From Henricia sp. BOLD:AAB3569 (taxonomy: Eukaryota > Echinodermata > Asteroidea > Spinulosida > Echinasteridae), in contig JBBELK010000454.1 of NCBI GenBank assembly GCA_037783545.1, forward strand, positions 496,001-560,000: a stretch of DNA of 64,000 nt, given 5' to 3'. Numbering within the stretch: position 1 is the stretch's first letter; each line of letters begins with the position of its first letter. Positions 22,273 through 34,200 of this stretch are shown one piece after another. Under the pieces are notes generated by a model, which worked only from the letters and a program-made list of their open reading frames with translations, did not search any database and had not been told where the DNA came from. The translations under genes were made by a program, and so were the position numbers.

Positions 22273-25200
22273 TTATGATGCTTTAATAATACTGAAGTTG
22301 TCAAACTGACCCCATGCATAATTAGACATTCCGATAGCAACAAATCCATGACTAGGAACCTCCACTAAACCAACTATTGTGCTAAACAATGTCACGCCAT
22401 CGACGATTCCAGTTAGTTTGTTCTCCTGTGAACAAAGAAAGGGGAAAAAAGACCTCAACTTATCACGGTATTAAATGGCTTTCTGACAGTGCTTCTATTC
22501 AGAACAGCGAAAAGGAAAAATAACTAAGATGATTGGAATATCAATATGTGACGGGCTCTACGAAAATGAGTCACAAGTCGCGCTGGCTAGTATTCATTTT
22601 GCGACCATAAAAAGAAATCTGTGGCATTTCTACGCTCATTAAAATACCTAAACACAAAAGAAATTCCAGGCGTAACACAGACATTCCAGGGGGAACACAG
22701 ACATTCCAGGCGGTATCTGGGCACCGCCAGGAATTTCCATTGTGTTTTGGTATTTTATTAAGCGTGGATTTGCCGCGGATTTCTTTTTATGGTCGCAAAA
22801 AGAATACTAGCCAGCGCGACTTGTGACTCGTAGAGCCCGTCACAAATTAGAAAACCAAGTGGTTTCAATTTTTAATTAGGTGATCGGGCCAACAGCCCGA
22901 TCACCTATTACTCTCGTACGATTTCTTTGTCTTTTTTTTTTTTTCTTTTTCTTTTTCTTTTTCCACTCAAACGTTTCCAGAGCTTTTCTTCAAAACAGTT
23001 CAAGCTATCAACTTGAAACTTTGTAGGAACATCAACCCCAATGTGAAGGTGTGCATACAAGTGTGACGTCATTGTGACGTCATTGGGTATCAAATTACAA
23101 CCCAAAAATGACTAAAATATGCATGTTTTAAAATGCTTCCGTCTGGAAAACCACGTGACCCATGATTTTCGTATTTAGCAGGCTTATAGATAAGATCATG
23201 GCCTACGATTTTCTTCGTGTGGGCATTTTCATCTGACCCTTCCTTCTGGGGTCAATCTGAGGTCAAAGTTCAACGAAAACGAAAATCGCAATTTTTGCAC
23301 TTATTGAGCAACAATGCCCATCAAACCAAGCTGAATCTTTAAGTAACTAAGTACAGGCATAGGTCCTATGGCAGACTTTCACCAGCGTGTATAATATTAT
23401 GATGGCATCAAGCGTGACGTCATCGTGACGTCATCAAGTATCAAATTACACCCCCCAAAAAAACAAAATATGCATATTTTAAAATGATTCCGTCTTGAAA
23501 ACCACGTGACCCAGGATCTTCGTATTTGGCAAGTTTACAGATGACATTCTGTGCTACAATTTTCTTTGTGTGGGCATTTTCATCTGACCCTTCCTTCTGG
23601 GGTCAATTGGAGGTCAAAGTTCAACGAAACTGAGAATCTCAGTTTTTACACTTACCAGCAACAATGCCCATCAAACCAAGCTGAATCGTTAGTAAATTAG
23701 ATACAGACATAGGCCCTACGGCACACTTTCACCAGAATGTATAGTATCACGATGGCATCAAGTGTGACGTAATCATGACGTCATCAGGTGTCAAATTACA
23801 AAAATTCAAAGGTTATTATTTCCAAAATTCATATCTCAAGAACCGTAATAGATACTTGAACAATTCTTTCACAACATGATAAGTCTAAATGAACTGAACA
23901 AATCATACGATGTCATGACCCCTGTGTGACGCCTACTTCCGGTCCAAACCGGAAGTTGTTCGAAAATGTGCATTTTGTAAGCGTTTTGAATGCAAATACA
24001 TGTAGATTCAAAGTGGTAGTGAATTTGACCATATTTCTACGGAACGAAATGTTTCCACACATGTAGACTTTTTGACTATACCATTTGTGACGTCATCACA
24101 TGGACGGTGGTTACGTAATGTGGCGTCAAAATACGAAAATTTGGAGCTGAATTGTTTTAAAATGCTGTATCTCGAGAACTACAGCAGATATTTGCATGAT
24201 TCTTTCGCCACATTTAAGAACTTGATGTTTATCAAATTGTTGAACAATTTGTGCACAACATTGTGACGTCATGATATCGTCACAGGTGTCAAATTACAAA
24301 AATTCAAAGGTTATTATTTTCAAAATTCATATCTCAAGAACCGTAATAGATACTTGAACAATTCTTTCACAACATGATAAGTCTAAATGAACTGAACAAA
24401 TCATACGATGTCATGACCCCTGTGTGACGCCTACTTCCGGTCCAAACCGGAAGTTGTTCGAAAATGTGCAATTTTTTAGCATTTTGAATGCAAATAGATT
24501 CAAAGTGGTAGTGAATTTGACCATATTTCTACGGAACGAAATGTTTCCACACATGTGGACCTTTTGACTATACCATTGGTGACGTCATTACATGGACGGT
24601 GGTTACGTAATGTGGTGTCAAATCACGCAAATTTGGAGCTGAGATGTTTTAAAATGCTGTATCTTGAAAACTACAACAGATATTGGTATGATTCCTTCGC
24701 CACATTTAAGAACTTGATGTTCAACATATTGTTCAACAATTTGTGCACAAAATTGTGACGTCATGATGTCGTCACAGGTGTCACATTACAAGATTTCAAA
24801 GGTTATTATTTCAACAATTCATATCTCAAAACGGTGCAAGCTATCAACCCCCAGCTATGGCGGATATGCAGGGAGGAGATATTAGTTACCGAATTAGTGT
24901 ATACAGCAGCCGATTTCACGAAACTTTACGCAATTGCGCAAGTCCACTTACGCCATAAGTTATTGCGCAAGTAATGGCGTAAGTGGACTTGCGCAATTGC
25001 GTAAAGTTTCGTGAAATCGGCTGCTGAACTTCCATTTTTGCCATTCCACAGGTGATAACAACGTCTGAAATTCATCACAAAATGTTCATTTAACCCGATC
25101 ACCTGGCGTTTGTAACAACAAACGTCATACCTCTAGTTCTTTTTGAATCAAGCAAATAGAATTTGGCTCATTTGGGATTTGGACCCAAACCTTTGGGTTT

Positions 25201-28200
25201 GCTGAAGCAGTGCTCTACCAGAGAGTGCTGGGACGTTCTAACTCTAGGTTCAAGTGCAGTCACTAAGTGCCCATCTGCATTAGATACCAGTGCAATGTAG
25301 GTATAAGCACAGTGCGGAAGGCTCTTGGAAAAATGTTCTTTTTATAAATTTTTTCTTGAGAACTTTTTAGACCATATTTCTCAAAAAAAGTTACCAGGTC
25401 TTATATCGACCACAACACCAGCTAAATTACCTCAACTATGAGCTGCATGTTGAACCACACTCCATTCTTAACTTTTACTCTTCCCGCACCAACGAAAGAA
25501 CGCCGACCTAAAATGTGATCATAAATGAAATAACTTGTGATTATAAGACATCCATGACAATATTGAAAATAAAGTAATTTTGGTGTTGCGGACACACAGA
25601 ATCACACATCTCCCAAAAGAAGGATTTTGAATGCATAGTGTACCGAAAAAGTTATTTTTAGCTTCATATTTACCTCACCATGAAAACCTTCAAGCATAAT
25701 ATATGACATAAGCTTCAGAAAATCTGATAATTGCAGCATCATGTATGAGCATGAGTTATGCCACATTTATGGAAAATGGTACAATCCTGGCACGATGTAT
25801 GACTTTTTGTGGACAACTCCCACATACATTGTTCTACAAAGAACAACATTTTCTGATTAAAATTTTCTGATCAAAATTTATTACTTTGCAAATAAGGGGT
25901 TGGAGACATGTTTTGATAAACTACAGGCTACTTACTAATGTCCGTGTAGACAGCGTACGTTCCATTGGAGTACACAATGAAGAACAACCCCTTAGTTTCA
26001 TACAACCAACACCCCCCTGTACCGATGCGTTGGGCAAGGATAGCACCAGTCTTCTCTGCAAGCTTGACGTCAACGGATAAATGTGCATTCTTCCTTTTAT
26101 AAAAAAAATATAAAGAAATTAAAATCAAAATGAAAAATAATAAAGTGCAGTCAGGGTGGGATATTTAGGCTGTGTTTAAGCTGTGTAAAACAAAAATTCC
26201 CAAATTACACCCGAACCCTGTTAAAATCCCACATTTGGAGCTTTGCATTTTACAATTAATATCCCAGTACTAATCGTAATTGGTTGAAAAATTGTATATA
26301 TTGTGCCTAAATCGTAAATGTTGGCATCTCTGCCTTTGCAGATGACACTTCTTAACAAATTCCTATAAAGTAATTACTACTTCATGGAGGAATTTCATGG
26401 ATGCCATAGAAGCAAGAAGGCCACACACTCTCTTGTTCCTGGTCTTGGGCTTGATGAATTTTTCTGTCATGTCCATAAATAAGAAAAGTGTAACATTTTA
26501 ACATGGCAGGAGGAGACTTAAGGGTTGGGTCTTGGGGAAACTGAAGCCATGGCCTCTGCGAAATTCCTTCCTCCAAGAAACCTACTGAAACTAAAACTAA
26601 TAATGAGACGTTACCATGAGTAGCTTCCGACAACAGAGAGAGGGGATTTGGCATCCGGACACCAGTAGACTGGTGCCTGAGGGACAACCTGCTGCATCAC
26701 CAGTTTATGAGTTGGGTCACCACTCTCCCTAATCTCCCACACACCGGCCTGATCGGCAAAATTGTTTGCTTCGCTGAAAACTGGGTAGTCTAAATTGGAA
26801 GAAAGAAATTGCTCATTTTCAGTTTCCAAACTCATGTTTGTGACTTAAAATCCCTGACTTGACTTGAGTGACACTTGACCCACAATAGTTTAATACTTAA
26901 GACTTGAGAACTTAAGATGAATCAGAAATGTCCAGTTTTGTGCTTTTATGCAAAAGGATGTCAAACTCACTGTCAAAGTTATCCGTGTAGGGCACAGGGA
27001 AGGGTGCTGATGGTGGAGGGAGAGGGTATGACCCTTTGAACCCAAGGTCAGAGGTCGTCAAGGTGTAAACTTCATCCACGGCAAGGGATAGGGTGAACAG
27101 GCCATTCACTGGCTGAAATTGGATGCAAGTTTAAAAGACCACATAAGAAATACCCACGAAATTAATTGTAAAATAAACCGGTACACAAAATGCTACGGCA
27201 TACTTCTAAAGTAATCTCGTTATCGACTTCATCAAAAGTGCAATTGTGGTATTTTTCCAGAAAACAATTAATTGATTTTAGTATTTTATAAGTCTTTGAA
27301 AGCACTGGGTACTTTCTGAAATTGCCAGGATGTTGCTTGGAAATCATATACTGCTGAAACGGATTCCTCAAAACGATGGAGTAGTGATTCTGTTTCTTAG
27401 ATTCGAATCAATTCTAATCGACACCCAACATAAATTTAACCTGGCCTAATCAGGGCACAAAATGGCTGTGAAAAATGTCAGTCCACAAGTAGATAAGGCC
27501 TAAAATCTACAGTGAGTGTTCAGTAGACCAGATTTAAAATTGGGGCTATGCCCAGGCCAAATCGGACATTTTTACTAGTGGGAGCCTCTCAAGACATGTT
27601 AGGATTGGTATACTACCTTAATGGGACTCTCTTTCATAAACATCTTTCCCTGTTTTCCGTTGAAATGTAGCGTGGAATGCCAAACATTCAGATGATACAT
27701 TGTCGCCTAAATAAGAGAAGAAAACCAATAATTACAAAAAATAATTATTTGGGCAAATTCCAAGACGTGTCACTAAAAAATAAAATTTCTAATTTTGATT
27801 AAACTTGTTTTTAAAGAAATTCACATTTATTTTGTTGCTCTTTACTGCATTTTCAAACATTCAACTTCATTCTATTGCAGATTTCTACTTACAAATTTCC
27901 CCTGTAGGCTGAACGTGGCCATTTGTGGTTCCACAGTAAATGGATCCAACTCTGGTCGAATGCAGATGGAGTGATTGTAACTCTGTAATCAGGAAGAGGT
28001 AAACATATTAGTCCCCAGTCCCCCTCGTTTGTTTTGGCAAAATTTGTGACATCATCCATTGACTTCAACATTGATGTACGCATTGGCCCCTCCACCCCTC
28101 CGTGTTTACGTACTTTATGGATGGCCCTTTAGCCGTTTCCTCCTTGCTAGGAACCACCATATTAACTATTCCAAAAGTGAGATGGGAGCTCAGGGAGGTA

Positions 28201-31200
28201 CTTCAGGCAGAATGGCGCATCCTGCCTCAGCGGCTTTTGAGGAGGCTGGTGCAAGAGGTGGTAAAATATGTTACATTTTTGTCAACTTCCTCGATCTTTG
28301 TATATTTTTTCAACCGTACACTACTCTAGAGTAGCTATCAGGATCCTCCAGATGCCCGTCTTCAGCCGAATCAAAATCAAATTGAAGCCGAATAGCAGCC
28401 GAATGTATGCATGTGTGGTCTAGAGTTTGGAAATGGTAGAAGTAGCATTCTTACCACAGTCTCAATAATGATGGTGAGGATTTGGCCGTCAGTCAACGAG
28501 ACAAAACTCCCTCCTTGATCAAGATGCTGAACTCCTGATAGATGTTTCAAGTATGTCCAGCCGGGCTTGGTGAACTGGGTCGTGTGAGCTAAAAATAAAA
28601 AAATGAAAAATAATTGCTCACTGTAGAACTAGTGGGCTGTGGCCTCGTGTTTAACCCTAATTTGACCGGGTTGAAAAACAAAAATTGGTGCAGTGCCTAA
28701 TCGATAAATGAAATGTGATCCTCATTGGGATTCGAACCCAAGATCTCCGACACACTGGGCAGATGCTCCACCCCTTGAGCGCAGTTTTAGGAGTGCTATA
28801 GCTTGTCCTCAGCATCCCCCAATAGACCGTTATCACAGTGCGGCCATCTTCCCTTTTCCCCCATTAAAATGAACGTAACCAAAGCGAGGCTTGCAGAAAA
28901 AATAGTTTGGTCCCGTGTTGAAAATGTTCATTGTGACATGCACGCAGCGCGATAAAAAACGCAGTGTGGACAGTGATTCTCTAAAAACAACAACGGAAGA
29001 TTGCAAGATTGCGCAGTCGTGCACACGCACTGATTGTGCCCAACACCTACTATGGGGGAACACTACAAAGATGGACGCACTGTGATAAAGGTCTATACCC
29101 CTTTCCTGCCAAACTTTGAAGCAATAGCGTACCAAAGTGAATATGTCACCCTTTGTGTCTTGCCAAGGTTACTGGGTCTACACTAAAACTGGTAAACTGT
29201 TTCCCTGTGCTTTTAGAATACCAGCGACTGTTTAGACCCATTTACCCTGACAGCTGATGTCACACTTTTAATAGTAGTCTATTGAGCAACTTACCAGCGA
29301 TCCAGATTGGGTCAGCGACATCGTAGTGGCCGCTCCACGGTTCATTAGCCGTCATGAGGGCTGTACGATTGTATTTCAATGCATCATAGTAGGAAGCCAC
29401 AAGATTCCAAACGATTGTACTGGTCATCATTCCGTTCACGTAGTTCCCGTTTATTATCTGTACATACAGTTGAAGTCAGAAGTATAAATACAACTGTATG
29501 CAACCAAGTGTTAAAACTGGTGAGCTTACACCATTTTTGTAACAGTCTTTACTAAATTCTTGATTTTGTGGAATTCCTCACGTGCATGCAGTACTTAAAA
29601 CATAGCTTGCACACCTTGCAATGGTTCGGGTAGTCCTGTTCACCATTTTGGGTGATAATGGTAGTGGTGTACGTGTATTTATACTTCTGACTTCAACTGT
29701 ATGTACAAGAAATACGATTGAATAGGTAAGAGTGGAAATCAACATGTGTATGGGTTTGCAGTTGCACCATTTCAATCTCTTTTGTATATGTGTTGTTCTG
29801 AAACTCACCGGTTCTTTTCAGAACCACACATATACAAAAGAGATTCACATGGTGCTACCATAAACCATACACACGATTGAATAGGCGTGATTTCACCAAA
29901 TAACGAGCTAAGAAAATTATGCATATTTTTAAAAGTACTTTTTATGAGTATTTGTTGTAAGGTTTTGAGAAAACGTTTGAGTTACAAAAGAATGTGAGCA
30001 CTATACACAGTGTGAGATGGGCCACTGGCGACAATATGAATGGTCACTCAACGTATTGGGAGTTGGTCTTTCTGTGCAGGTGGTCACTAAGACAGGTTTG
30101 ACTATAGTAGGTACCTAGCAAACTTTGGTGTACAAGTTTAACATTCAAATTCCGAGTTCACAGGGTTTGGTTTGTTGAGGGGGAAAAGCACAAACTCTGG
30201 CAAGCACGACCGTGGTCGTTAACTCTTGCACTACCCTAACACAAAGAGCATTTGGACCTGCACGAAGTTTTTCAATTATAAAGCTTTGACAGATCTTTTT
30301 ATCTGGCACCAAGTTTGTTTACGTCCTTTACCCTAGCCAAACAGCCAGCTCCCACATCATTGTTGAACGTGTTGTAATCTTCTGATGCCCAAATTGTCTT
30401 GCCGGTTGCAAGAGTGTCGTTTGTAACTCGGGTTCCTGGATAATGTAACCTATATAGGTAAGTGGCAAGAAAATAAAAATGAAATTGTTGTTGACAATGT
30501 TAACTTGCAAATGAATTTTATTGTTGTCCAATGAAGCCTATCAGTGAAAGACCATACTGCGATTTTCCAGGCCTCTCGCATGTTCAATTACATATTAACA
30601 TTCAAAATGTCCATAAGATTTGGGAAATCTGGATGCAGTAAACAAGATTTAAACCGCAGACCCTCTACTTAACGTGCAGACGCTTTACCAATGCATTGTG
30701 GCTGCAAACAAACCGTTCCTTTTTTATTGTCTACGTCATATACTGAGCATGCACACTTTGGCTTAAATATGACGTAAACAATAGAAAAGGACCGGTCTCC
30801 CATTTAAATCACATTTCAGCCACTTTGAAATAAAATTATAATGGAACAAACTGCCCCATTGCCCAACATCCAGCCTGCATAAAGAGATCAGTGGGGTAGA
30901 TTCACGGACCCAATAATCTGAACATTAAGATATCTTGGCTTATTGATTTCATGTTATTGGCGTCCTTCCACCTACCCAATAATCTGGACAGCTTCAGCCA
31001 AAGCCTTATCCTTTAAGATATCTTTACTAATTGATGAGTTGCCATCAGCAGCGACTATAACAACATGGCTGAGCCCTGACACATCGAGGCTGGCTCTCAG
31101 CAGCTTGATATACGAGGCATTGTAAGGTCGTTCATTCCAAATCTGGATTACACAGAGAAGAAAGATTTTCAATTATTTTTTAACCAAAATATTGAAAAAA

Positions 31201-34200
31201 ACCAGGTACAACAGGTCTATCACCACGCATGTTTAAGACCTGGGGCCAATTTCATTAGGCTGTTAAGCACATAAATTTACTTAGCACACAATTTATTTGG
31301 TTTGCAAAAATGGGTGGGTACATTACCATGCACGGACACCAAGGATTCTCCTTGTTATGGAATATAAATCATGTAAAAATGTTAGTTTAGTGATAAAAAT
31401 GCAAAATTAAGGGGAAAAATGTCTTGATTTTACTTAGGAAAAACTTAGAAATTTGCAGAGTTGTTCCATTGGTTAAGTGCATGGGGTCCCAGTGGGTGTC
31501 CGTGCGTGGTAATCTTTCAAAATTCTGTGCTAAACAAATTCATGAAATTGGCCCCTATTTTTAAGCAAAAAAATCTGGAAATAGTACGTACCACACTAAA
31601 ACCAAAATCAATTGGTCTGAGACCATACATGTTTGAGACGAAGATTACCTCATATTGGTCTTGTTCCTGAACTTACCCCAATGTAATCAATAGTCAGGTT
31701 GTGATGTAGTGTGGCACCTTGAATCCACTTTACGATGTAATCAACGGTGACGTCAATATTAATGTAGGGACTCTGAAGGCCGTTCCCAATCCAGCCGGGA
31801 AAAGCCCAGGGTAGGCCATACAGCTTGATCTTAGGGTTACGCTGTGGTGATATCAAAACATGAAACAGCAGTTAATTCATTGACACAGTTTCTTATAACC
31901 AACATGTGATAACTCAAGAAAGATCAATATTCAAATGAAAAGGCAAACATATGAATTGAGGCTAATTCTCACTGTATTAGCCTCCTCCATAAGTCTGAAT
32001 CCACAATTACTAAATTAAAAGCTACCCAAACCTAACCAATGCAAAAGAGTAAGTGACTGAATCAAGACTTAGGATGACTTTCTTAGTTTCCTCCACCAGT
32101 CTGCATTGAAACTTACTGCACTTAAAGCTACACATGCTTCATCAATGCAAGACAGACAGTGACTGAATGAAGACTACCGCTGACTTAGCCTCCTTTATCA
32201 GCCACCATTCATATCCTCTTTGATAATTCTCATCATTAGCTAAGTGCATGTTTTACCAATGCAAGACAGACAATGACTGAATGAAGACTAATCCTGACCT
32301 TCTTAGCCTCCTTCATCAGCCACCATTCGTATCCTCTCTGATAATTCTCATCATTAGCTGAGTGCATGTGGGAAGACTCCGTCCCATCAGTACTTTGCGA
32401 ATCACCACCAATCTCAACCTTAAAGGTGGTGAGTGATGCTCCAAAGTTGGGCTGTTTGTTTAAAAATAGCATCAAGATATGAAACGTTATTGGGAACAAC
32501 ATGATCACGTTCCGCTTTATTTCTGTCTCATCTTTGAAAACATTGTAATTTTGGACACAGCAAAACAATTTTAAGGACTTTTTCAGCTTTTCCAAAAGCA
32601 TGAGAATGTTTTTTATAAACTATAAAAATAATGTGTACCGAGGTCATACTCATAGTTGAGTTTATCACAAGTCCACTGCAATTCCCTAAGGGCGAGTTTG
32701 TTTCGGACGGATCCAGATTCAGATCTGCGCAGATCCAATTCACGTGACTTGAATTCCTAGTTGAGAGCAGTTTCGTTTGTTTCTGCGGCGCGGTATTAAA
32801 CTCGGGATCTGGATTCGGATCCGTCGTGAAACAAACACGCCCTTTGTTTGCGAGTGCCAAAATCTCAGTGTAATACATGTAGCCATAGTGATGAGTTGTT
32901 TGCAAGTTTTGGAATGCAGTCATTCGTTCAATTGATTGCTTTCCATGACGTAGAACATCCGGGAATGTTTGGTGGTCAACGGTCACGCGCATACACGCGC
33001 GCGCCACTAGACGCACATGGGCACGCGTAAAATGTACTCATCAGGGTATTTTCATTCGAAGATGCCGCACGCGCGCGTTGCGATACGTTCAAATTATTGA
33101 GCATGCACTGCAGCTTGTAAAAACGAAAGTGCTTTTGCTTGATCAAAATTGTTAGCCTGAAGAAATACATTTCTATCTTTATCGATACAACAGCCATGGC
33201 GCAACAACATAAAGCAAGGTTAAGAAACAGAGGTAAGTGCAACCAATGCGCTTTTATTGCTTCTTTGGCCGGTTATCACTCGAGCCACGTGGGTCATGAA
33301 AAATGACAACCAAACTGGTGGATGGAAGGTGTTACGTCACCGGAAAGCTATCAATAAGCTATTTTGTTTGCAGTCATCCCAACCATATTTCAGTATAATA
33401 ATATTTATTTATTTATTTATTTATTTATTCACCATATCCAACAGCGGAGAACCGCCAATTACAGGAATGGGAGCAAGTGTGGTTGAGTGCCTTGCTCAAG
33501 GGCACAGGTGCCACAACCCGTCGCGGCCCGGATTCGAACATACATTCTAGTACTAGTACAGGAACTTAAGTTCGACGCACTAGACCGCTCGGCCATAACA
33601 CCCCACAATATGTCACTGATCTGAATACTTAATTGTCTTGCATGGGAACTGAAAAAACTTACAATATTTCAATTTGTTACCTTAAAGAGATAGTCCAGAA
33701 TCTGTGCTTGGTACTGCTTTGGATAATTCACCAATAACCTGGAGGTGGCCTGTTAAAAAACACAAGTTAATCATTTGAGGTCCAGTTCATTGACACTAAT
33801 TATTACATTGTATTTGTAGTAGCACCATTTTTGAAAGCAATTTAGTACCCGATCCTTACTTAAGACCTTGGTATAAATCCCACGAATATGGTCCGGGTTG
33901 ATTTTCATATCCGGCTCTTGAAGATTACCTTGTTACACCCACAATAAACCCATGAACAGGACTTCGGGTACAAAGGGGAACCTCTATGCCCTGCGATTGT
34001 ATTAAAGGAAAAGGGTACCCAAGAAACAAAAGACCTTGTGCTCAAAAAGGACAACTCGAAAATTATTTTAATGCAAAGAAAAACAAATATTACCTACTGA
34101 AAAGCGTACAAGAACTGGTGGCTTAATTAATGTTGGTCGAATTCCCCTCGTGGTCGAATATACCCATGTTTACCTTACTAGTGCTTGGCATTGATTTCCA

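Larger units (their letters stand above)
22877..25104. mobile_element. Complex 2.2-kb repeat element with AGGTGATCGGG ends
   Basis: It starts with a terminal hairpin (AGGTGATCGGG ... CCCGATCACCT) and ends near CCCGATCACCT at about 25093-25103. Inside are a ~350-bp repeat (GTCTGGAAAACCACGTGACC near 23142; GTCTTGAAAACCACGTGACC near 23492), a ~495-bp tandem dimer (23787-24829), nine perfect TGACGTCA sites and a nested MITE (24905-25025). No transposase was recognised; short open frames repeat with the dimer. The element class is unknown. Confidence 0.55.

Noticed and set aside
24072-24758. Two similar 64- to 67-codon frames ([10 protein letters not shown] / [10 protein letters not shown])
   Set aside because: The similarity comes from the 495-bp tandem units. 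Codon-position constraint is not evident and the host element is probably non-coding.
32528-33016. 162-codon minus-strand frame upstream of GALC copy B exon 3
   Set aside because: It overlaps a MITE and intron 2 and does not continue the GALC frame.
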